Source: Ricinus communis
Taxonomy: Eukaryota > Streptophyta > Magnoliopsida > Malpighiales > Euphorbiaceae
Direction: 5' to 3'
DNA: 64,000 nucleotides
Assembly (NCBI RefSeq): GCF_019578655.1
Contig: NC_063258.1
Coordinates: 31,128,802-31,192,801, forward strand
Numbering within the stretch: the stretch's first letter is position 1; the number at the start of each line of letters is the position of its first letter. Position numbers and translations under genes: made by a program. The notes under the pieces are model-generated. The model ran no database searches. It was not told the DNA's origin and saw only the letters and a list, made by a program, of their open reading frames with translations. This document shows, piece after piece, positions 61,174 through 64,000 of the stretch.

Positions 61174-62808
61174 ATGGCAAAAGGATTTAATGGGAGCTTG
61201 AAAATCAGAGAACTTGAAAATCTCTTTGTACCCATTTTGCAAAATTGCAAGAACATGGCAGAATTGAAGAAAAACCATGCTCTTGTTATCAAATATGCAC
61301 TTTCACAAAGCAACTTTTTGGTGACAAAAATGATAGATGTGTGTGATAGAAATGAGGATATGGATTATGCAAGTTTTCTTTTTAAGGAAGTGATAGACCC
61401 GAATGCTTACTTGTACAATGCAATGATAAGGGCATGCACGCACAACTCTATGTACAGCCTAACAATCGACTTTTACAAGCAAATGCTAAGGGAATATCGA
61501 AATTCCCAAACTAGTGAAGACCTAATTTTGCCTGATGAATTCACTTTCCCGTTTGTGGTAAAGGCATGTGCAAGACTTGGGTTGCATAACCTAGGCAAGC
61601 AAGTCCATGCCCAATTCTTTAAATTTGGGAAGAAGTCCCATCTTATAACAGAGAATGCACTGATTGATATGTATACAAAGTGTGACAATTTGTTAGATGC
61701 ACATAACTTGTTTGATGAAATGCATGAAAGAGGTGCAATTTCTTGGAATGGTATTATCTCTGGGCATGTAAGATTGGGTCAAATGAGAAGGGCAAGAGCT
61801 TTGTTTGATGAAATGCCTAATAGGACTATAGTAAGTTGGACGGCTATAATTTCTGGGTATACGCGTATTGGTTCTTATATTGATGCTTTGGATGTGTTTC
61901 GAGAAATGCAAATTGCTGGTATTGAGCCTGACGAGGCAAGTATTATTTCTGTCTTGCCGGCCTGTGCTAAGCTGGGAGCTCTTGAAACTGGAAAATGGAT
62001 ACATATGTTCTGTGCTAGGAATGGTTTGTTGAGGAGAACTTGCATTTGCAACGCTCTTATTGAAATGTACACAAAATGTGGTTGCATTGATCAAGCTTGC
62101 CAGTTGTTTGATCAAATGCGCGGAAGGGATGTAATTTCTTGGAGTACTATGATCGGAGGGTTAGCGAATCATGGAAAAGTTCGCGAGGCAATTGCAATAT
62201 TTGAAAGAATGAAGCAAACAAATATCAAACCCAATGGTATTACTTTTGTTGGTCTTTTATCAGCTTGTGCTCATGCTGGTTTTTGGGAGGAGGGGTTGAT
62301 GTATTTTGATACAATGAAAAAGGATTTTCATATAGAGCCAGAAATTGAGCATTATGGTAGTTTGGTTGATCTTCTTGGACGTGCAGGACGACTCAGTCAG
62401 GCCCTTGACATTGTAGAGAAGATGCCTATGAAGCCGGATTCAAAGATATGGGGTTCTTTACTAAGTTCTTGCAGGACCCACTGCAACATTGAAGTTGCTG
62501 TTATTGCAATGGAGCACCTTGAAGAGCTCGAACCGGATGATACAGGTAACTATGTTTTGCTTTCCAATATATATGCAGATCTTGGCAAGTGGGACGACGT
62601 GTCAAGGATGCGGAAACTTGTAAGGAGTAAGAGAATGAAGAAAACGCCAGGATGTAGTTTGATTGAGGTTAACAATGTTGCTCAAGAATTCGTATCAGGG
62701 GATGATTCAAAGCCATATTCAAAAGAAATATTCTGGTTGCTAGAGCTGCTGGCCTTCCATCAGGACATGGATAAACATATACTTGAAATAATACCAGAGA
62801 ATGAGTGA
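61174..62808 (+). CDS. MEF21: E-class PPR protein, MEF21-like
   Basis: A single exon of 544 aa. The head (ELKKNHALVIKYALSQSNFL, VTKMIDVCDRNED) and tail (KTPGCSLIEVNNVAQEFVSG) closely match Arabidopsis At2g20540 (MEF21), an E-class mitochondrial editing factor that acts on cox3. PPR units fill residues about 60-440 (ENALIDMYTKCDNL, VSWTAIISGYTRIG, VISWSTMIGGLANHG), followed by E domains, with no DYW domain, so it would need a partner for catalysis. Orthology is likely but not proven. It reads away from the DYW PPR gene. Confidence 0.9.
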   Translation: MAKGFNGSLKIRELENLFVPILQNCKNMAELKKNHALVIKYALSQSNFLVTKMIDVCDRNEDMDYASFLFKEVIDPNAYLYNAMIRACTHNSMYSLTIDFYKQMLREYRNSQTSEDLILPDEFTFPFVVKACARLGLHNLGKQVHAQFFKFGKKSHLITENALIDMYTKCDNLLDAHNLFDEMHERGAISWNGIISGHVRLGQMRRARALFDEMPNRTIVSWTAIISGYTRIGSYIDALDVFREMQIAGIEPDEASIISVLPACAKLGALETGKWIHMFCARNGLLRRTCICNALIEMYTKCGCIDQACQLFDQMRGRDVISWSTMIGGLANHGKVREAIAIFERMKQTNIKPNGITFVGLLSACAHAGFWEEGLMYFDTMKKDFHIEPEIEHYGSLVDLLGRAGRLSQALDIVEKMPMKPDSKIWGSLLSSCRTHCNIEVAVIAMEHLEELEPDDTGNYVLLSNIYADLGKWDDVSRMRKLVRSKRMKKTPGCSLIEVNNVAQEFVSGDDSKPYSKEIFWLLELLAFHQDMDKHILEIIPENE

Positions 62809-63060
62809 GAATGAGCCTGTTAAAGCTTGGACATTTTGCAGACAAATGTATAAAAACTGCAACCTTTTAAGATATTTTCTTCAATCACATTATATGGATT
62901 TACAAGTACATGTGCATCTACCAGGAAAAAGAACATTTCACAATTTTACTCACCAGTCGAAGATATTGTGAACCCGGAAAAAGTTTCATTGTTAACCCAA
63001 AACATCATAATATGATAAAATTGTACATCAGTATGAACTAAACAAAATTAGACATAACAA
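62809..63060. other. Spacer between convergent genes
   Basis: It holds the 3' ends of the MEF21-like gene and of the membrane-protein gene. Nothing else is seen. Confidence 0.5.
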
Positions 63061-63641
63061 TCACGTAGCTAAGGAGGAGCCAGCAATGATAATAATTGCA
63101 TATACACTGCAATCCATCAATACTGCATCAATTGCCTTCTGCATTACCAAGCCTATCTCCAAAGCCTTACCAGCCTGTTCAATCCAATCTTGGCTTGTCG
63201 AAGGAGTACTAATTTCTCCTCCAACAGTCCTTTCAAAACCTCTCTGATTACCAATAAGAAGGTATGCAAACACAAGTGTCAGATTAGTGAGCAAAACAAG
63301 ATAAAGAGGCCTAAAACTTATGAGGCTGCTACCCAATATCGGAAATCCTAAAGATGACAAGACAACAAGAAGGGCTATAGCACCAGAACAAAAAAGACGC
63401 AAGCTCTCTGATGCTGTAATGGCAGAGCTTATTTGACTTGGAGTCACAAATCTATTTGTGCGCATCCTTAATTCTATGTTTTGCACAGTTGACATCTGAT
63501 CTGCTGATGAGACCAATGGTGATTCTTCATTCACAGCAGGGGCTCTTGAGGTTTCAGTACTTAACTCACGCACAGCAATAGTGGGATCATTTCTCGGAAA
63601 CACATATCCAGATCCTCCATGATCCTCACCATCAGAAGAAG
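63061..63641 (-). CDS. 3' exon of a plant membrane protein of unknown function (partial)
   Basis: The exon opens at 63641 after the acceptor TTTGCAG and enters with two bases of a split codon, then reads SSDGEDHGGSGYVFPRNDP. It ends at the stop at 63061, about 193 aa. It has a Ser/Pro-rich soluble part (about 50 residues), then hydrophobic segments GAIALLVVLSSLGFPILG, YLVLLTNLTLVFAYLLIG and a C-terminal SVYAIIIIAGSSL. Earlier exons must lie beyond 63660 or off the window. I do not recognise the family with confidence; by position it could match a small transmembrane protein gene near AFC3 and GLB3 in Arabidopsis. Confidence 0.7.
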
Positions 63642-64000
63642 CTGCAAATTTGAAGGGAAAAAGAAAAAACTATAAGTTGCCACGTGTCGTACAATTTACA
63701 GGTTATTATTAGTCATGAAATTGAGATTGGGAACTCCACGGGCAGACAATTTCATCCCCTTGTTTAGAAAGTCTATAAAATGCGAGAACACAATTCTATT
63801 TAATCAATTTTCAAGTTCGGAACTTTTTAACTTGTTCCTTATAAAGAAAAGGCTTTTTCGAAGAAGATCAAACCACACAAGAATAAACATGATGACTTTG
63901 CAAGAATGCAATAACAAGTTACTAATTCCAACCAATGAAACTAATTAAGCCTTTTATCACTGTGCAAGCCTGCTATTTTTAAGTACAACAACCTTCAAAC
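63642..64000 (-). other. Intron of the right-edge membrane-protein gene
   Basis: It begins (on the plus strand) with the complement of the acceptor of the exon at 63641 and contains no second exon that I can identify. Confidence 0.4.

Overview
This is nuclear DNA from a flowering plant, almost certainly a eudicot. The evidence is the split genes with GT-AG introns, AT-rich introns and spacers, plant-only families (BURP/RD22, DUF630/DUF632, DYW- and E-class PPR proteins, class-2 truncated hemoglobin, LAMMER kinase AFC3, TEBICHI) and plant transposons (MULE, TRIM, RTE-type LINE, MITEs). No feature fixes the species. Coordinates of spliced genes come from reading splice sites and checking that every exon joins in frame.

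Layout. 19-1617 (+): RD22-like BURP protein, 3 exons. 3347-18307 (-): TEBICHI/DNA polymerase theta, 26 exons, 2158 aa, with two oppositely oriented TRIM elements in one intron. 18308-20990: AT-rich repeated DNA. 20991-26450: a complete but decayed MULE with about 138-bp terminal inverted repeats and a perfect 9-bp target duplication. It carries a broken mudrA transposase on the minus strand, a second relic reading frame converging on it from the other end, and a 119-bp mini-element of the same family nested in the mudrA intron. 28059-39829 (+): an ASI1/IBM2-like BAH plus RRM protein in 10 coding exons. Its long introns hold a LINE relic, a MITE, an 870-bp foldback MULE-type element with a perfect 9-bp target duplication, and a 198-bp tandem duplication that copied part of exon 2. 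41478-45315 (+): N-myristoylation-motif DUF630/DUF632 protein. 47650-48006 (+): small basic plant protein. 48970-49430: LINE RNase H relic. 51685-52623 (-): truncated hemoglobin GLB3 with one apparent GC-AG intron. 54617-58443 (+): LAMMER kinase AFC3. 59049-61130 (-) and 61174-62808 (+): two intronless PPR genes head to head with only 43 bp between start codons. 63061-63641 (-): 3' end of an unidentified membrane-protein gene running off the right edge.

How it fits together. The genes do not form one pathway. TEB, GLB3 and AFC3 also lie close together on Arabidopsis chromosome 4 (At4g32700, At4g32690, At4g32660, from memory), so this looks like an old conserved block enlarged by transposon insertion. 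The most interesting theme is introns and transposons: ASI1/IBM2 is known to allow full-length transcripts through introns carrying silenced transposons, and here the ASI1-like gene itself carries such introns, as does TEB next door. The MULE has a second gene converging on mudrA, the arrangement known from maize MuDR.
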